Shown here: in pieces, positions 37,759 through 48,003 of the stretch
Layout of the letters: every line of letters starts with the position of its first letter
Numbering within the stretch: position 1 is the stretch's first letter
Source: Kribbibacterium absianum
GTDB taxonomy: Bacteria > Actinomycetota > Coriobacteriia > Coriobacteriales > Atopobiaceae
NCBI RefSeq assembly: GCF_030067705.1
Contig: NZ_JASJEX010000001.1
Coordinates: 372,001-436,000, forward strand
Length of the DNA stretch: 64,000 nt
Direction of reading: 5' to 3'
The notes under the pieces: generated by a model
The model's input: the letters and a program-made list of their open reading frames with translations, nothing else
The model's database searches: none
Told to the model about the DNA's origin: nothing
Position numbers and translations under genes: made by a program

Positions 37759-39018
37759 ATGGCCGAGGTTAGCTATTTCACCAGCGAGAGCGTGACCGAG
37801 GGGCACCCCGACAAGGTGTGTGACCAGGTGAGCGACGCGGTGCTCGACGCGATTCTCGAGAAGGAGGCCCTGCTGCAGTCCCAGGGCTACGTGAGCCCGA
37901 GCGGCATGCCGGCGAACGTGGACGAGGTCCGCTGCGCCTGCGAGACGTTCGCCACCACGGGCACGGTCCTTGTGGCCGGCGAGATCCGCACCCAGGCCTA
38001 TGTGGACGTGCAGGGCATCGTGCGGGACGCGATCCGCGCCATCGGGTACGACGACCCGGCCTACGGTTTTGACGCCGACACCTGCGGCGTCATCAACATG
38101 ATCCACGACCAGAGCCCCGACATCGCGATGGGCGTTGACGAGAGCTACGCGGCCCAGCGCGGCGAGACCGACGACCCGGACGACCGGATCGGCGCCGGCG
38201 ACCAGGGCATGATGTTCGGCTACGCCTGCGACGAGACGAGCGCCCTCATGCCGATGCCCATCTACCTCGCCCAGCGCCTCGCCCAGCGCCTCGCCGAGGT
38301 GCGCAAGAACGGGACCGTGCCGTACCTCCGCCCGGACGGCAAGACGCAGGTCACCGTGCGCTACGAGGACGGCGCGCCGACTGCCGTCACCGCGGTGGTC
38401 ATCTCCACCCAGCACGACCCGGACGTGGAGTCCATGGACGTCATCAAACAGGACATGGTCGAGCACGTGATCGGGCCGGTGATGGCGGAGGAGGGCGTCG
38501 ACTGGGCGGACGCCGACATCTATGTGAACCCGACCGGCCGTTTCGTGATCGGCGGCCCGATGGGCGACACTGGGCTCACGGGGCGCAAGATCATCGTCGA
38601 CACCTACGGCGGCATGGGCCGTCACGGCGGCGGCGCCTTCTCCGGCAAGGACGCCACGAAGGTGGACCGCTCGGCCGCGTACGCCGCGCGGTGGGTGGCC
38701 AAGAACGTCGTCGCGGCCGGCCTCGCCAAGAAGTGCGAGGTGGAGCTGGCCTACGCCATCGGCGTGGCGCACCCGCTCTCCGTGCTCGTCGACACCCACG
38801 GGACCGGCGTGGTGCCGGACGCCGTGATCGAGGAGGCCGTGAAGCAGGTGTTCGACCTGCGTCCCGGCGCGATCATCCGCGAGCTGGACCTGCGCCGGCC
38901 GATCTTCAAGAAGACTGCGGCGTACGGGCACTTCGGCCGCAACGACCCGGACTTCACCTGGGAGGCCACCAACAAGGCCGACGAGCTGAAGGCGGCGGTC
39001 GCGGCCATCGAGGGGTAG
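37759..39018 (+). CDS. metK: S-adenosylmethionine synthetase
   Basis: A 419-residue enzyme that makes SAM from methionine and ATP. The motifs [24 protein letters not shown] and [18 protein letters not shown] are intact. The ATG at 37759 has AAGGAG 6 bases upstream; the longer in-frame reading would run through the riboswitch. Expression is expected to fall when SAM is high. A short duplication, [11 protein letters not shown], is visible near residues 174-184. Confidence 0.97.
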   Translation: MAEVSYFTSESVTEGHPDKVCDQVSDAVLDAILEKEALLQSQGYVSPSGMPANVDEVRCACETFATTGTVLVAGEIRTQAYVDVQGIVRDAIRAIGYDDPAYGFDADTCGVINMIHDQSPDIAMGVDESYAAQRGETDDPDDRIGAGDQGMMFGYACDETSALMPMPIYLAQRLAQRLAEVRKNGTVPYLRPDGKTQVTVRYEDGAPTAVTAVVISTQHDPDVESMDVIKQDMVEHVIGPVMAEEGVDWADADIYVNPTGRFVIGGPMGDTGLTGRKIIVDTYGGMGRHGGGAFSGKDATKVDRSAAYAARWVAKNVVAAGLAKKCEVELAYAIGVAHPLSVLVDTHGTGVVPDAVIEEAVKQVFDLRPGAIIRELDLRRPIFKKTAAYGHFGRNDPDFTWEATNKADELKAAVAAIEG

Positions 39019-39036
39019 CCGCTCACATCTCGTGAG

Positions 39037-39062
39037 CCGACCCGGCGCCTCTGCCGGGTCGG
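39037..39062 (+). terminator. Hairpin after metK without T tract
   Basis: A 10-bp stem (39037-39046 with 39053-39062) with a 6-base loop, 18 bases past metK. It lacks a following T run, so termination is uncertain. Confidence 0.45.
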
Positions 39063-39102
39063 TGGCCTACCATGGGGGCTCCGTTCCGTCACCGGAGGTC
39101 CC

Positions 39103-41397
39103 GTGGCTCGCTTCGCATCGCTCGTGCTCGACATCCCCACCCGCGCGCTCACCGCGCCCTACGACTACGCGGTGCCCGAGGAGTTGGAGGGCGACGTCGC
39201 CGTGGGATGCACGGTGCTCGTCAACTTCTCGGGGCGCCCGGCCGTGGGGTACGTCGTCGCGGTGTCGGATGACGCGCCCGAGGGCGTGGACCCGGAGAAG
39301 GTCAAGCCGCTGGAGCAGGTGCTGGCGCCGTCGGCGTTCTGCTCCGCGCAGGCTCGGCTGGGGCTCTGGATGGCCCGCGAGTACGCGGCACCCCTCAACG
39401 CGTGCTTCCGTCTGTTGCTCCCCGCGGGCCAGACGGTGAAGGTCACCAAAGGCGACAATGGCTGGTCGCTCGACGGCTCCGTGCCGGACGCCCCCGAGGA
39501 CCGGTGGGTCGCGCTCACCGAGAAGGGCCGCGACTTCGTGCCCCGCGCGAACGCCCTGCGCCAGCGCGAGGTGCTCGAGGGCCTGGCCGAGGGGCCGCAG
39601 CGGCTCGCCGACCTCGCGGCGGTCTCGCCCGGGGCCCGCGGCGCGGTCACGGCGCTCGAGAAGAAGGGCGTCGTGACCGTCTCGTCCAGCCTCAAGACCG
39701 GAGCCGTGGACGAGACGAGCCTCTCGAGCGCCCGCGCGCCCCGGCCTCGCGTCCTCACGCAAGGCCAGCGCGACGCCCTTTCCGCCATCGCTCGGGCGCG
39801 CGAGGCGGCCGACGGGTCGGTGGTGCTCGTCGACGGCGTGACGGGGTCCGGCAAGACCGAGGTCTACCTCCAGGCCATCGAGGAGACGCTGGCCCAGGGA
39901 AGGACGGCCATCGTGCTCGTGCCGGAGATCTCGCTCACCGCCCAAACGGTGGGCCGGTTCCGCGGCCGTTTCGGCGACGAGGTCTCCATCCTCCACTCGC
40001 GCCTCTCCACCGGGGAGCGGCGCCAACAATGGGAGCTCGCGCGCACCGGGCACTCCCGCGTCGTGGTGGGCGCGCGCTCGGCCCTGTTCGCCCCGCTCGA
40101 CAATGTGGGCCTCATCGTCGTGGACGAGGAGCACGAGCAGTCCTACAAGCAGGACCAGGCGCCGCGCTACCATGCGCGCGAGACCGCGGCCGAGCTCGCG
40201 AGGCTGCACGGCGCGGCGCTCGTGCTCGGCTCGGCGACGCCGTCCATGGAGTCCCTCGAACGGTGCCGCGAGGGGTCCTGGCGCGGTGTGCCGTGGGTGC
40301 GCGCGTCGATGCCGGAGCGACCCGGGTCGGCGGTGCTCCCGGCCGTCTCGGTGGTCGACATGCGCGAGCAGTTCCGCGACAGGAACGGCTCGCCGCTCTC
40401 GGCACCGTTGAGAAAGGCGCTGCTCGAGACCCACGCCGCCGGCGAGAAGTCGGTGCTTCTGCTCAACCGCCGCGGGTTCGCCTCGTTCCTCATGTGCCGC
40501 GACTGCGGCTGCGTGCCGACGTGCCCCCATTGCTCGACGTCGCTCACCTACCACGAGCGCACCCGGGAGCTGGCCTGCCACACCTGCGGCAGCCGCTGGC
40601 CGGCGAGGGCCTACCCGGACCCCGGCACCGTGTGCCCGAGCTGCGGCAGCCGCTACCTCGGGGCCTACGGCATCGGCACGCAGCGGGTGGAGGACGAGCT
40701 GCGCGCCCTGTTGCCCGGCGCGCCGATCGTTCGCATGGACGCCGACACCACCAAGGCGAAGGGCGCGCACCAGAAGCTGCTCGAGGAGTTCGACGCGAGC
40801 CCCGGTGCGGTCCTTGTCGGCACCCAGATGATCGCGAAGGGCCTCGACTTCCCGGACGTCACGCTGGTGGGCGTCGTGAACGCGGACACGTCGCTCAAAC
40901 TGCCCGACTTCCGCGCCGCCGAGCGCACCTACGGGCTCTTGGAGCAGGTGGCAGGCCGCGCCGGGCGCGGTGAGAAGCCGGGGCGCGTGCTGATCCAGAC
41001 CTACTGGCCGACGCACCCGGCCATCACGTCGGTGGCGCAGCACAACCGGGCAGCGTTCGTGAGATACGAGATGGCCATGCGCCGCGAGGCCGACTACCCG
41101 CCGTTCACGCGGCTCGGCAACGTGACCGTGTCGAGCACCAACGAGGGGCTCGCGGAGCGCGTCGTGACGCAGGTGGCCGACGAGCTTCGGGCGGCCACCG
41201 CGGGGCGCCCCGGCTGGCGCGTGCTCGGCCCGACGGACTGTCTCAAGGCCAAGGCCAAGGACCGCTACCGCCGGCACGTGCTGGTGAAGGCGCCCCTGTC
41301 GGCCGACCTCGGCGCGGTGCTCGCCGAGGCCTGCCGGGAGGTCGACTCGCGCGGCACCTCCGTGGCGATCGACGTGGACGCGTGCGACCTCATGTGA
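39103..41397 (+). CDS. priA: Primosomal protein N' (PriA helicase)
   Basis: A 764-residue replication-restart helicase. Walker A is GVTGSGKTEVYLQ (about 246-258), and Walker B is VVDEEHEQSYKQD. The zinc region has the paired cysteines CRDCGCVPTCPHC and CHTCG..CPSCG. The late helicase motif QVAGRAGRGEKPG is present. The N-terminal DNA-binding part starts FASLVLDIPTRALTAPYDY. GTG 39103 has GGAGGT 3-4 bases upstream. It loads the replisome at stalled forks. Confidence 0.95.
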   Translation: MARFASLVLDIPTRALTAPYDYAVPEELEGDVAVGCTVLVNFSGRPAVGYVVAVSDDAPEGVDPEKVKPLEQVLAPSAFCSAQARLGLWMAREYAAPLNACFRLLLPAGQTVKVTKGDNGWSLDGSVPDAPEDRWVALTEKGRDFVPRANALRQREVLEGLAEGPQRLADLAAVSPGARGAVTALEKKGVVTVSSSLKTGAVDETSLSSARAPRPRVLTQGQRDALSAIARAREAADGSVVLVDGVTGSGKTEVYLQAIEETLAQGRTAIVLVPEISLTAQTVGRFRGRFGDEVSILHSRLSTGERRQQWELARTGHSRVVVGARSALFAPLDNVGLIVVDEEHEQSYKQDQAPRYHARETAAELARLHGAALVLGSATPSMESLERCREGSWRGVPWVRASMPERPGSAVLPAVSVVDMREQFRDRNGSPLSAPLRKALLETHAAGEKSVLLLNRRGFASFLMCRDCGCVPTCPHCSTSLTYHERTRELACHTCGSRWPARAYPDPGTVCPSCGSRYLGAYGIGTQRVEDELRALLPGAPIVRMDADTTKAKGAHQKLLEEFDASPGAVLVGTQMIAKGLDFPDVTLVGVVNADTSLKLPDFRAAERTYGLLEQVAGRAGRGEKPGRVLIQTYWPTHPAITSVAQHNRAAFVRYEMAMRREADYPPFTRLGNVTVSSTNEGLAERVVTQVADELRAATAGRPGWRVLGPTDCLKAKAKDRYRRHVLVKAPLSADLGAVLAEACREVDSRGTSVAIDVDACDLM

Positions 41398-41398
41398 A

Positions 41399-41437
41399 GG
41401 GCACCGCGCGGTTTGGCTGAAAGACCGTACGGTGCCC
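41399..41437. terminator. Hairpin between convergent priA and epimerase-like genes
   Basis: GGGCACCG (41399-41406) and CGGTGCCC (41430-41437) are perfect complements across a 23-base loop. No T tract follows, so the role is uncertain. Confidence 0.4.
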
Positions 41438-41451
41438 CACAGAGAGCTGTT

Positions 41452-42342
41452 CTAGAACGGGCGCATCGTGAACGCCGCCTGCCACGTCTCGCCGGGCGCC
41501 AGGAGGGTCATGCCGCGCTTCTCGGCGAGAACGTCGCCCTCGTCGGAGCCGGTCGCGCAGCCGGTCCACGGCTCCACGGCCACGAACGGCGCGTCCGGCT
41601 GCGCCGACCACACGCCGCAGTACTCGAACCCCGGGAAGTCCAGCGCGACGCCGTGACCGCTCACACGGCTCCGCAACATCGCGCCGTTCCCCGGCACGTC
41701 CTTCAGCACCACGGTGTCCGCGCAGAACAGCTCGCGCCGGATCGGCAGCGTGTCGCTCTCGCGCAGCACCGGGCAGGGCTCGTCCCAGTGCAGCAGCTTG
41801 TCTGCCCCCAGGCTCGGGCTGTCCCAGCTCCAGGGGAACGAGAAGACCAGCTCATAGTCCTCGAACGTCTCGCCGGCCACGAGCGGCACGTTGAACGCCG
41901 GGTGACCGCCCACGACGAACGGCAGCTCGTCCTTGTCGGTGTTCGACACCTCGAAGCGCTGCTCCACGGCGCCGCCCTCGAGCACCGTGTAGGTCATCGA
42001 CAGGCGGAAGTCGTACGGGTATGCCGCGCGGGTCTCGTCATTGGCCTCGAGAACCATCGTCACAAAGTCCGAGCCGGTCGCGGCCACCGAGAACCGCTGG
42101 CCGCGGGCCACCCCGTGCTGGGCCATGTCGGCCGCGCCGTGGGGCGTCTCGCTGTGACAGCCCCGGAGCGACCCCACGATCGGGAACAGGACCGGCGACC
42201 TCCTCGGCCACCAGCGCTCGTCGCCCTGCCAGAGGTACTGGATGCCGTCGCGCTCGAGGCTCATCAACTGCGCACCCATTGGATCCACAGCGGCGCTCGT
42301 GCCGTCGCGCTCGATGACGACCCATTCGTTCGTAGTGCCCAT
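41452..42342 (-). CDS. Aldose 1-epimerase / hexose-6-phosphate epimerase-like protein
   Basis: A 296-residue protein of the galactose-mutarotase superfamily. It opens with DPMGAQLMSLERDGIQYLWQ and RSPVLFPIVGSLRG, then VGGHPAFNVPL with a probable catalytic histidine. Near the end FVAVEPWTGCATGSDEG holds a probable catalytic glutamate. Such enzymes interconvert sugar anomers; this subgroup's substrate is not fixed by sequence. The ATG at 42342 begins where similarity starts. The ribosome site is weak (GCGGGGG). Confidence 0.8.
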   Translation of the reverse strand: MGTTNEWVVIERDGTSAAVDPMGAQLMSLERDGIQYLWQGDERWWPRRSPVLFPIVGSLRGCHSETPHGAADMAQHGVARGQRFSVAATGSDFVTMVLEANDETRAAYPYDFRLSMTYTVLEGGAVEQRFEVSNTDKDELPFVVGGHPAFNVPLVAGETFEDYELVFSFPWSWDSPSLGADKLLHWDEPCPVLRESDTLPIRRELFCADTVVLKDVPGNGAMLRSRVSGHGVALDFPGFEYCGVWSAQPDAPFVAVEPWTGCATGSDEGDVLAEKRGMTLLAPGETWQAAFTMRPF

Positions 42343-42486
42343 GTCTCTACCCCCGCTTCTCTCGTGGTTGCGCCCCTCATGGGCCTTTGGAAGGGTTCCG
42401 GGGGCGTTGGTACCTGAAGGGTACAATCGCTCCGATCTTAAACGAACCCGGGCGCCCCCCGCGCCCGTTCAGGGGAGGAGCCCGGC

Positions 42487-42828
42487 ATGGATACTGCCGT
42501 TCCCGGCACGCTCAAGGTCTCGAATGACGTGATCGCCGACCTGGCCGGCTATGCAGCGATGATGTGCTACGGCGTCGTGGGCATGGCCTACTCGGACGGG
42601 CAGGACGTCATCACGCTCTTTGCCACCAACCAGCTCCGCAAGGGCATCGACGTGGACATGGCCGACGGCACGGTTCAGGTGACCCTCCACGTGGTCGTGG
42701 AGTCGAACGTCAACATGCGCTCGGTCTCCCAGAACCTCGAGAGCAGCGTCCGCTTCATGCTCAAGCAGGTGGCGGACATCGAGAACGTTGACGTGCGCGT
42801 GGTAATCGAGGGCCTCAAGGTCTGCTAG
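42487..42828 (+). CDS. Asp23/Gls24 family protein
   Basis: A 113-residue protein matching the Asp23/Gls24 family: it begins GTLKVSNDVIADLAGYAAMMCYGVVGM, and VTLHVVVESNVNMRSVSQN lies in the middle. These are conserved small cytoplasmic proteins linked to stress and envelope physiology. ATG 42487 has GGGGAGGAG 7 bases upstream. It sits 64 bases before fakA, the arrangement commonly seen in Gram-positive bacteria, suggesting co-expression. Confidence 0.88.
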   Translation: MDTAVPGTLKVSNDVIADLAGYAAMMCYGVVGMAYSDGQDVITLFATNQLRKGIDVDMADGTVQVTLHVVVESNVNMRSVSQNLESSVRFMLKQVADIENVDVRVVIEGLKVC

Positions 42829-42892
42829 CCGCCCGTTTGACCGATTGATTGACCGGGCCGCGTGGCCCCTCGTAGACCGGAGATGTCCTTTT

Positions 42893-44563
42893 ATGATCGT
42901 TACCGTCCTTCGTCATTGCCTCCCCATCGCCGCCCAGGCCGTGGCCGACCGCGCCGACGAGATCAACAAGCTCAACGTGTTCCCGGTGCCCGACGGTGAC
43001 ACCGGCACCAACATGAGCCTCACCCTCCAGACCGTGGTCAAGGAGGTCGAGGCACTGCCCGCCGACGCCGACCTCCAGGCCGTGGCCAAGGCCGTGACCC
43101 ACGGGTCCCTGATGGGCGCCCGCGGCAACTCCGGCGTCATCACGTCGCAGATTCTCCGCGGTGTCGCCGAGGGCCTGGTGGACTACGGCAAGGACGACCC
43201 CATCACGACGGGCCAGCTCTTCAAGGTGCTCCGCCACGCCAAGCACGTGGCCTTCCGCGCCGTGCGCAAGCCGGTGCAGGGCACCATCCTCACCGTGATC
43301 GAGGACCTCTCCTACAAGGCCGAGGCCTGCGCCAAGTCCAAGATGACCCTCGACGAGGCGCTCGAGGCCATCGTCACGCAGGCCTACGAGTCCGTGGCGC
43401 GCACGCCGGACCTGCTGCCGGTGCTCAAGGAGAACGGCGTCGTGGACTCGGGCGCCTTCGGCTTCGCGGTCTTCGTCGAGGCGTTCGTGAACGCCTACCT
43501 TGGGCACGACGGCACCGTGGACTTCAAGACCACGGTCGCGAGCCCGGACGACGCGAAGCAGAAGGCGGCCGCCAAGGTCGCCATCGAGCTCAACGACGAC
43601 TGGGAGGGCTCCGAGTACCGCTACTGCACCGAGTTCCTGTTCAAGGCGCTCGACGCCGACTTCGACGAGGCGGCCAACCTCGAGTACCTCGCGTCGATGG
43701 GCGATTGCGAGCTGCTCGTGGGCTCGAACCCGGACTACAAGATCCATGTGCACACGAACGAGCCCAACAAGGTGCTCGGCCACATGCTCGAGCAGGGCCA
43801 GATCTACGAGGTGTTCATCCACAACATGGACATGGAGGCCCAGGACCGCACCGCCGCGATCGCGGAGGACCAGGCGGCCGGCAAGAGCGAGCCCAAGAAG
43901 GCGCTCGGCTTCGTGGCCGTCGCCGCCGGCTCCGGTCAGGCCGAGATCCTCAGGTCCCTCGGCGTCGACGTCGTGGTGCAGGGCGGCCAGACGATGAACC
44001 CGAGCACGGCCGACATCCTCGCCGCCATCGAGAAGGCGCACGCCCGCCAGGTCATCGTGCTGCCCGACAACAGCAACATCCGCATGGCCGCCGAGGCCGC
44101 CGCGAGCGCGTGCGAGGACTCGGAGGTCGCCGTGGTGCCCACGCGCACCGTGCTCCAGGGCTTCGCGGCGATGTTCGTGGTGGAGACCGACCTGCCGATG
44201 GCCGACAACGTGGCCGCGATGACCGAGGCCATCGCCGGCATCCGCGACGGCGAGGTCACGTCCGCCGTGCGCGACTCCCAGGCCGCCGACGGCTCGCCGA
44301 TCAAGGCCGGCGACGTGATGGGCATCCAGGACGACGCGATCACCGTGGTGGGCTCGGACGTGATGGACGTGTGCGTCGACCTCCTCGTGCGCATGCAGAC
44401 CGAGGAGGAGGCCGACACCTGCACGATCCTCGCCGGCGAGGACATGACGGACGAGGACTTCGAGGCTCTCTGCGAGCGCATCGAGGACCGGCTGCCGGAC
44501 CTCGAGCTGGACCCGCACCGCGGCGAGCAGTCGCTCTACCCGGTGGTGTTCTCGCTGGAATAG
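42893..44563 (+). CDS. fakA: Fatty acid kinase FakA (DAK2 plus C-terminal domain)
   Basis: A 556-residue protein. The N-terminal DAK2/Dhal domain carries NVFPVPDGDTGTNM, whose aspartates bind Mg-ATP, and SLMGARGNSGVITSQIL. The C-terminal half is the YloV-type domain (VVVQGGQTMNPSTADILAAI). FakA phosphorylates fatty acids bound to FakB so they can enter phospholipid synthesis. ATG 42893 is preferred over 42845 because CCGGAGA precedes it. It fits with plsX and acpP located 6 kb downstream. No fakB (DegV) gene lies in the window. Confidence 0.9.
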   Translation: MIVTVLRHCLPIAAQAVADRADEINKLNVFPVPDGDTGTNMSLTLQTVVKEVEALPADADLQAVAKAVTHGSLMGARGNSGVITSQILRGVAEGLVDYGKDDPITTGQLFKVLRHAKHVAFRAVRKPVQGTILTVIEDLSYKAEACAKSKMTLDEALEAIVTQAYESVARTPDLLPVLKENGVVDSGAFGFAVFVEAFVNAYLGHDGTVDFKTTVASPDDAKQKAAAKVAIELNDDWEGSEYRYCTEFLFKALDADFDEAANLEYLASMGDCELLVGSNPDYKIHVHTNEPNKVLGHMLEQGQIYEVFIHNMDMEAQDRTAAIAEDQAAGKSEPKKALGFVAVAAGSGQAEILRSLGVDVVVQGGQTMNPSTADILAAIEKAHARQVIVLPDNSNIRMAAEAAASACEDSEVAVVPTRTVLQGFAAMFVVETDLPMADNVAAMTEAIAGIRDGEVTSAVRDSQAADGSPIKAGDVMGIQDDAITVVGSDVMDVCVDLLVRMQTEEEADTCTILAGEDMTDEDFEALCERIEDRLPDLELDPHRGEQSLYPVVFSLE

Positions 44564-44587
44564 GTGCTGGCATCGAAGTGCCGACAG

Positions 44588-44650
44588 GGGTCGGGCACGG
44601 TCCTCGGGACGCGCGGCAATCGCTGCGCGCCGGACCGTGCCCGACCCTTT
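44588..44650 (+). terminator. Large hairpin terminator after fakA
   Basis: A perfect 16-bp pairing (44588-44603 with 44632-44647) encloses an inner GCGCG hairpin and is followed by TTTC. It is strong structurally, though its T tract is short. Confidence 0.7.
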
Positions 44651-44753
44651 CTGTGCGCGTCCGGGCTGGCTCGCTCCTGTCGCTCCGCTCGCGTCATGAG
44701 AAGGCGGCGGGTAGACTAGAGGCTCGTTGCACCGTCCCGAGAAAGGCGCGCTC

Positions 44754-46904
44754 GTGGCCGAGAACGTCACCGTGTCCATCGCGTCGAGCCGTCTGGCGCA
44801 GACCTGCGCGCTCGGTGGCGATGTGTCGCGGCTGCGCTTCGCAACGGGCGCGCGGCTCGAGGCCCTGCATCGCATGGGCGTTCGCACCGTGCGCGACCTG
44901 CTCCTCACCCTTCCGCGAAGGTACCTGGACTTCACGCGCGTCACCACCGTGGCCGGCGCGAACCTCGGCGAGGAAGCCACCGTCGTGGGCCGCGTCGACC
45001 GCGTGGAGCTCAAACGGCCGCGCCCGAAGATGTCCATCTCGGAGGTGTTCATCCAGGATGACACCGGCGTGATGCGGGCGTCGTTCTTCAAACAGCCGTG
45101 GGTCGCCGAGCAGCTGAAGCCGCAGGACCTCGTGGCGCTCTCCGGCAAGGTGGGGTTCTCGTACGGCTTCAAGGAGATGAGGTCCCCCTTCCACGAGGTC
45201 ATCGCCAAGGCGGGGGAGACGAGCGGCTACGCGCGCCTCCTGCCGGTGCACCCGCTCTCCGAGGGCCTCTCCGCCGCGTGGATGCGCCGCATCGTGAGCT
45301 CTGCCCTCGCGGACATCGCGGACCCGTGCGACTTCCTACCGGCCGGGCTGGCCGCCGCGCACGGTCTCGACCCGCTCGGCCGCGCGCTGCGCTACGCGCA
45401 CTTCCCCCGCACGTTGGCGGGGGCGGAACAGGCTCGGCGACGGTTGGCCTACGACGAGCTGCTGTGCCTGCAGCTCGCGCTCCGGGGGCGCCACGACCTG
45501 GAAGGGGGGTCGCGCACCGGTCGTCCGCACGTGGTCGAAGGCCCGCACCTTGAGGCCCTTCGCGCGTCGCTGCCGTTCTCGCTCACCGAGGAGCAGGCGC
45601 AGGCGGTCGGCGAGATCCTCGCGGACATGAGGGAGCCCCGTCCGATGAACCGCCTGCTCCTTGGTGACGTGGGCACCGGCAAGACCGTCGTGGCCGCGTG
45701 CGCGATGGCCGCGTGCGCCGACACCGGGACCCAGTGCGCGGTGATGGCGCCCACCTCGGTCCTCGCGAACCAGTACGCGGAAAAGGTGGGCCCGCTTCTT
45801 GACGCGGCGGACGTCTCGTGGCGCCTGATCACCGGCAGCACGCCGGCCAAGGAGCGGGCCGCGTTCACCGAGGCCATCCGCGAAGGCGATGTGACCGTGG
45901 TCTTCGGCACGAGCGCGATCCTCTCGGCGGACGTCGAGTTCTGTGACCTCACGCTCGTGGTGGTGGACGAGCAGCACCGCTTCGGCGTGGACCAGCGCTC
46001 GCGGCTCGCGCAAAAGGGGAGCGTGGCCGACGTGCTGTCGATGACCGCGACGCCCATCCCGCGCACGCTCGCGCTCTCGGTGTACGGCGACGTCGAGGTG
46101 AGCCGCATCACCCAGCGCCCCGTGAAGGGCGCCGGCGTGAACACCAAGGTCGTGCCGCCCGAGTCTCTGGACCTGGCGTATGGCGCGATTCGCGAGGAGA
46201 TCGAGGCCGGCCATCAGGCCTATGTGGTGTGCCCGCTCGTGGAGGACAAGGACGACCCGGCGGGGGTCGAGAACCCCTCTGGCGACGAGCGCAAGCTCAA
46301 GAGCGCCGTGGCCGCGCAGCGGGAGCTGTCACGGTCGATCTTTCCGGCGCGCTCGGTCGGCCTGCTCCACGGTCGCATGAGCCCGGCCGAGAAGGACGCG
46401 GTGATGAAGCGGTTCCGAAGCGGCGAGACCGACATCCTCGTTTCCACGACGGTGATCGAGGTGGGCGTGGACGTGCCCAACGCGACGGCGATGCTCGTCT
46501 ACGACGCCGACTGCTTCGGCCTGGCGACGTTGCACCAGCTTCGCGGACGTGTGGGGCGTGGCAGCGTCTCCGGGCGCGTGTTCCTCGAGACGAGCGCCAA
46601 GCGCGGGACGCCGGCGCGCAAACGGCTCACGGCCCTGGAACACACCTCGGACGGCTTCGCGTTGGCCGAGATGGACCTGGAGCTGCGACATGAGGGCGAC
46701 ATTCTTGGGTACCGGCAGAGCGGGCTCGCGACGCTCAGGCTCGTGGACCTGGCAGCGGACGCGGACCTCGTGGAGGCCGCGCACAGCGACGCGCAGGCGC
46801 TGCTCCGGGAGGACCCGGCGTTGGAGCGACCGGAGCATCGCCCGCTCGCCATAGAGGTGCGCGAGCGGCACGCGCTGTATTTCGAGGAAGGTGGCGGGGC
46901 ATGA
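44754..46904 (+). CDS. recG: ATP-dependent DNA helicase RecG
   Basis: A 716-residue branch-migration helicase. An OB-type wedge domain (about 60-150) precedes the helicase core with Walker A GDVGTGKT (about 304), DEQH in VVDEQHRFG (about 404), SMTATPIPRTLA and HQLRGRVGRGS (about 593). It remodels stalled forks and recombination intermediates. GTG 44754 is favoured over TTG 44727 because AAAGG lies about 10 bases upstream. Its last four bases overlap rsmD. Confidence 0.95.
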   Translation: MAENVTVSIASSRLAQTCALGGDVSRLRFATGARLEALHRMGVRTVRDLLLTLPRRYLDFTRVTTVAGANLGEEATVVGRVDRVELKRPRPKMSISEVFIQDDTGVMRASFFKQPWVAEQLKPQDLVALSGKVGFSYGFKEMRSPFHEVIAKAGETSGYARLLPVHPLSEGLSAAWMRRIVSSALADIADPCDFLPAGLAAAHGLDPLGRALRYAHFPRTLAGAEQARRRLAYDELLCLQLALRGRHDLEGGSRTGRPHVVEGPHLEALRASLPFSLTEEQAQAVGEILADMREPRPMNRLLLGDVGTGKTVVAACAMAACADTGTQCAVMAPTSVLANQYAEKVGPLLDAADVSWRLITGSTPAKERAAFTEAIREGDVTVVFGTSAILSADVEFCDLTLVVVDEQHRFGVDQRSRLAQKGSVADVLSMTATPIPRTLALSVYGDVEVSRITQRPVKGAGVNTKVVPPESLDLAYGAIREEIEAGHQAYVVCPLVEDKDDPAGVENPSGDERKLKSAVAAQRELSRSIFPARSVGLLHGRMSPAEKDAVMKRFRSGETDILVSTTVIEVGVDVPNATAMLVYDADCFGLATLHQLRGRVGRGSVSGRVFLETSAKRGTPARKRLTALEHTSDGFALAEMDLELRHEGDILGYRQSGLATLRLVDLAADADLVEAAHSDAQALLREDPALERPEHRPLAIEVRERHALYFEEGGGA

Positions 46905-47479
46905 GGGTCGCCGGAGGAGAGTGGCGCGGGCGCCCGCTCAAGGCGCCGGAGGGCCGGGACACCCGGCCGACCATGGACCGGACCCGCGAGGCCATCGGCT
47001 CGATGGTCGCCTCGGCGTTCGGGCTGGACCTCTCCCGGTGCTCCGTGCTCGACGCGTTCGCGGGGTCCGGTGCCGTGGGCATCGAGCTCTTGTCCCGCGG
47101 CGCCGCCCACGGCACCTTCGTCGAGATGGACAAGCGGGCGCTCGCCGCGCTCAAGGGCAACCTGCAGGCGCTCGGCGCCGATCGAGTAGCCAGCGTGGTC
47201 GTGGGCGCCGCCGAGACCCGGGCACGGCGGCGGTTGCCCGGGGCGCCGTTCGACGTCGTGTACCTCGACCCGCCCTACGCGCTCGACCCGGAGCTGTCCA
47301 TGTCCGTTCTGAGCGCCCTGGACGAGACGTGCCAGCTGGCCGAGGACGTGCTCGTGGTCCACCAGCGCGACGCGGCCGTCGCGCCGCTGGCCGTCGATGG
47401 TTTCGAGCCCTACCGCACCAAAAAGCACGGCGCCAGCTGCATCGACCTGCTGCGCCGTGCGGTTCCCCAGGAGGATTGA
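46901..47479 (+). CDS. rsmD: 16S rRNA (guanine966-N2)-methyltransferase
   Basis: A 192-residue SAM-dependent enzyme starting MRVAGGEWRGRPLKAPEG, the RsmD signature. It contains RPTMDRTREAIGSM, the SAM motif VLDAFAGSGAVGIE and catalytic DPPY (about 122-126). Its ATG overlaps the recG stop (ATGA). The next gene, coaD, begins directly after its stop; recG-rsmD-coaD is a common cluster. Confidence 0.94.
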   Translation: MRVAGGEWRGRPLKAPEGRDTRPTMDRTREAIGSMVASAFGLDLSRCSVLDAFAGSGAVGIELLSRGAAHGTFVEMDKRALAALKGNLQALGADRVASVVVGAAETRARRRLPGAPFDVVYLDPPYALDPELSMSVLSALDETCQLAEDVLVVHQRDAAVAPLAVDGFEPYRTKKHGASCIDLLRRAVPQED

Positions 47480-47977
47480 ATGGAAGGCCCGCTCTCTCAC
47501 GTGGTGGTCCCCGGCACCTATGACCCGGTCACGCGGGGGCACTTGGACGTGATCCGCCGCGCCTGCCGGATCGCGCCGCAGGTCACGGTCGCCGTTGCTG
47601 CGTCCAAGAGCAAGCGCGGCTGCGGCACGTGGTTCTCGTTGGAGGAGCGCGTGCAGATGGTGCGCGAGGCCTGGTCCGAGGAGGGCGGCGAGACGCCCAT
47701 CGAGGTGCGCCCGATGGAGGGGCTGCTCGTCGACTTCTGCCGCGAGGTGGGCGCCCACGCGGTGGTCAAGGGACTCCGTGCGGCGACGGACTTCGAGTAC
47801 GAGCTGGCGCAGGCGTCGCTCAACGCGCGCATGTCGCCGGGACTGGAGTCCATCTACGTGATGTCCGCGCCAGAGTACGGCTACGTGTCGAGTTCGGTCG
47901 TGCGCGAGATCGCCACGCTCGGCGGCGACGTGTCGCTGCTCGTCACGCCGTCCGTGGCGGCCCGTCTCGGCCGGTGA
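47480..47977 (+). CDS. coaD: Phosphopantetheine adenylyltransferase
   Basis: A 165-residue nucleotidyltransferase of CoA synthesis. GTYDPVTRGHLDVI holds the HxGH-like site (TRGH), VKGLRAATDFEYE and YVSSSVVREIA are the other conserved blocks. Length is typical. The ATG at 47480 abuts the rsmD stop with AGGAGG inside rsmD. Confidence 0.95.
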   Translation: MEGPLSHVVVPGTYDPVTRGHLDVIRRACRIAPQVTVAVAASKSKRGCGTWFSLEERVQMVREAWSEEGGETPIEVRPMEGLLVDFCREVGAHAVVKGLRAATDFEYELAQASLNARMSPGLESIYVMSAPEYGYVSSSVVREIATLGGDVSLLVTPSVAARLGR

Positions 47978-48003
47978 GGGCGAGCCTCTCGGTGTTTCCC
48001 TCA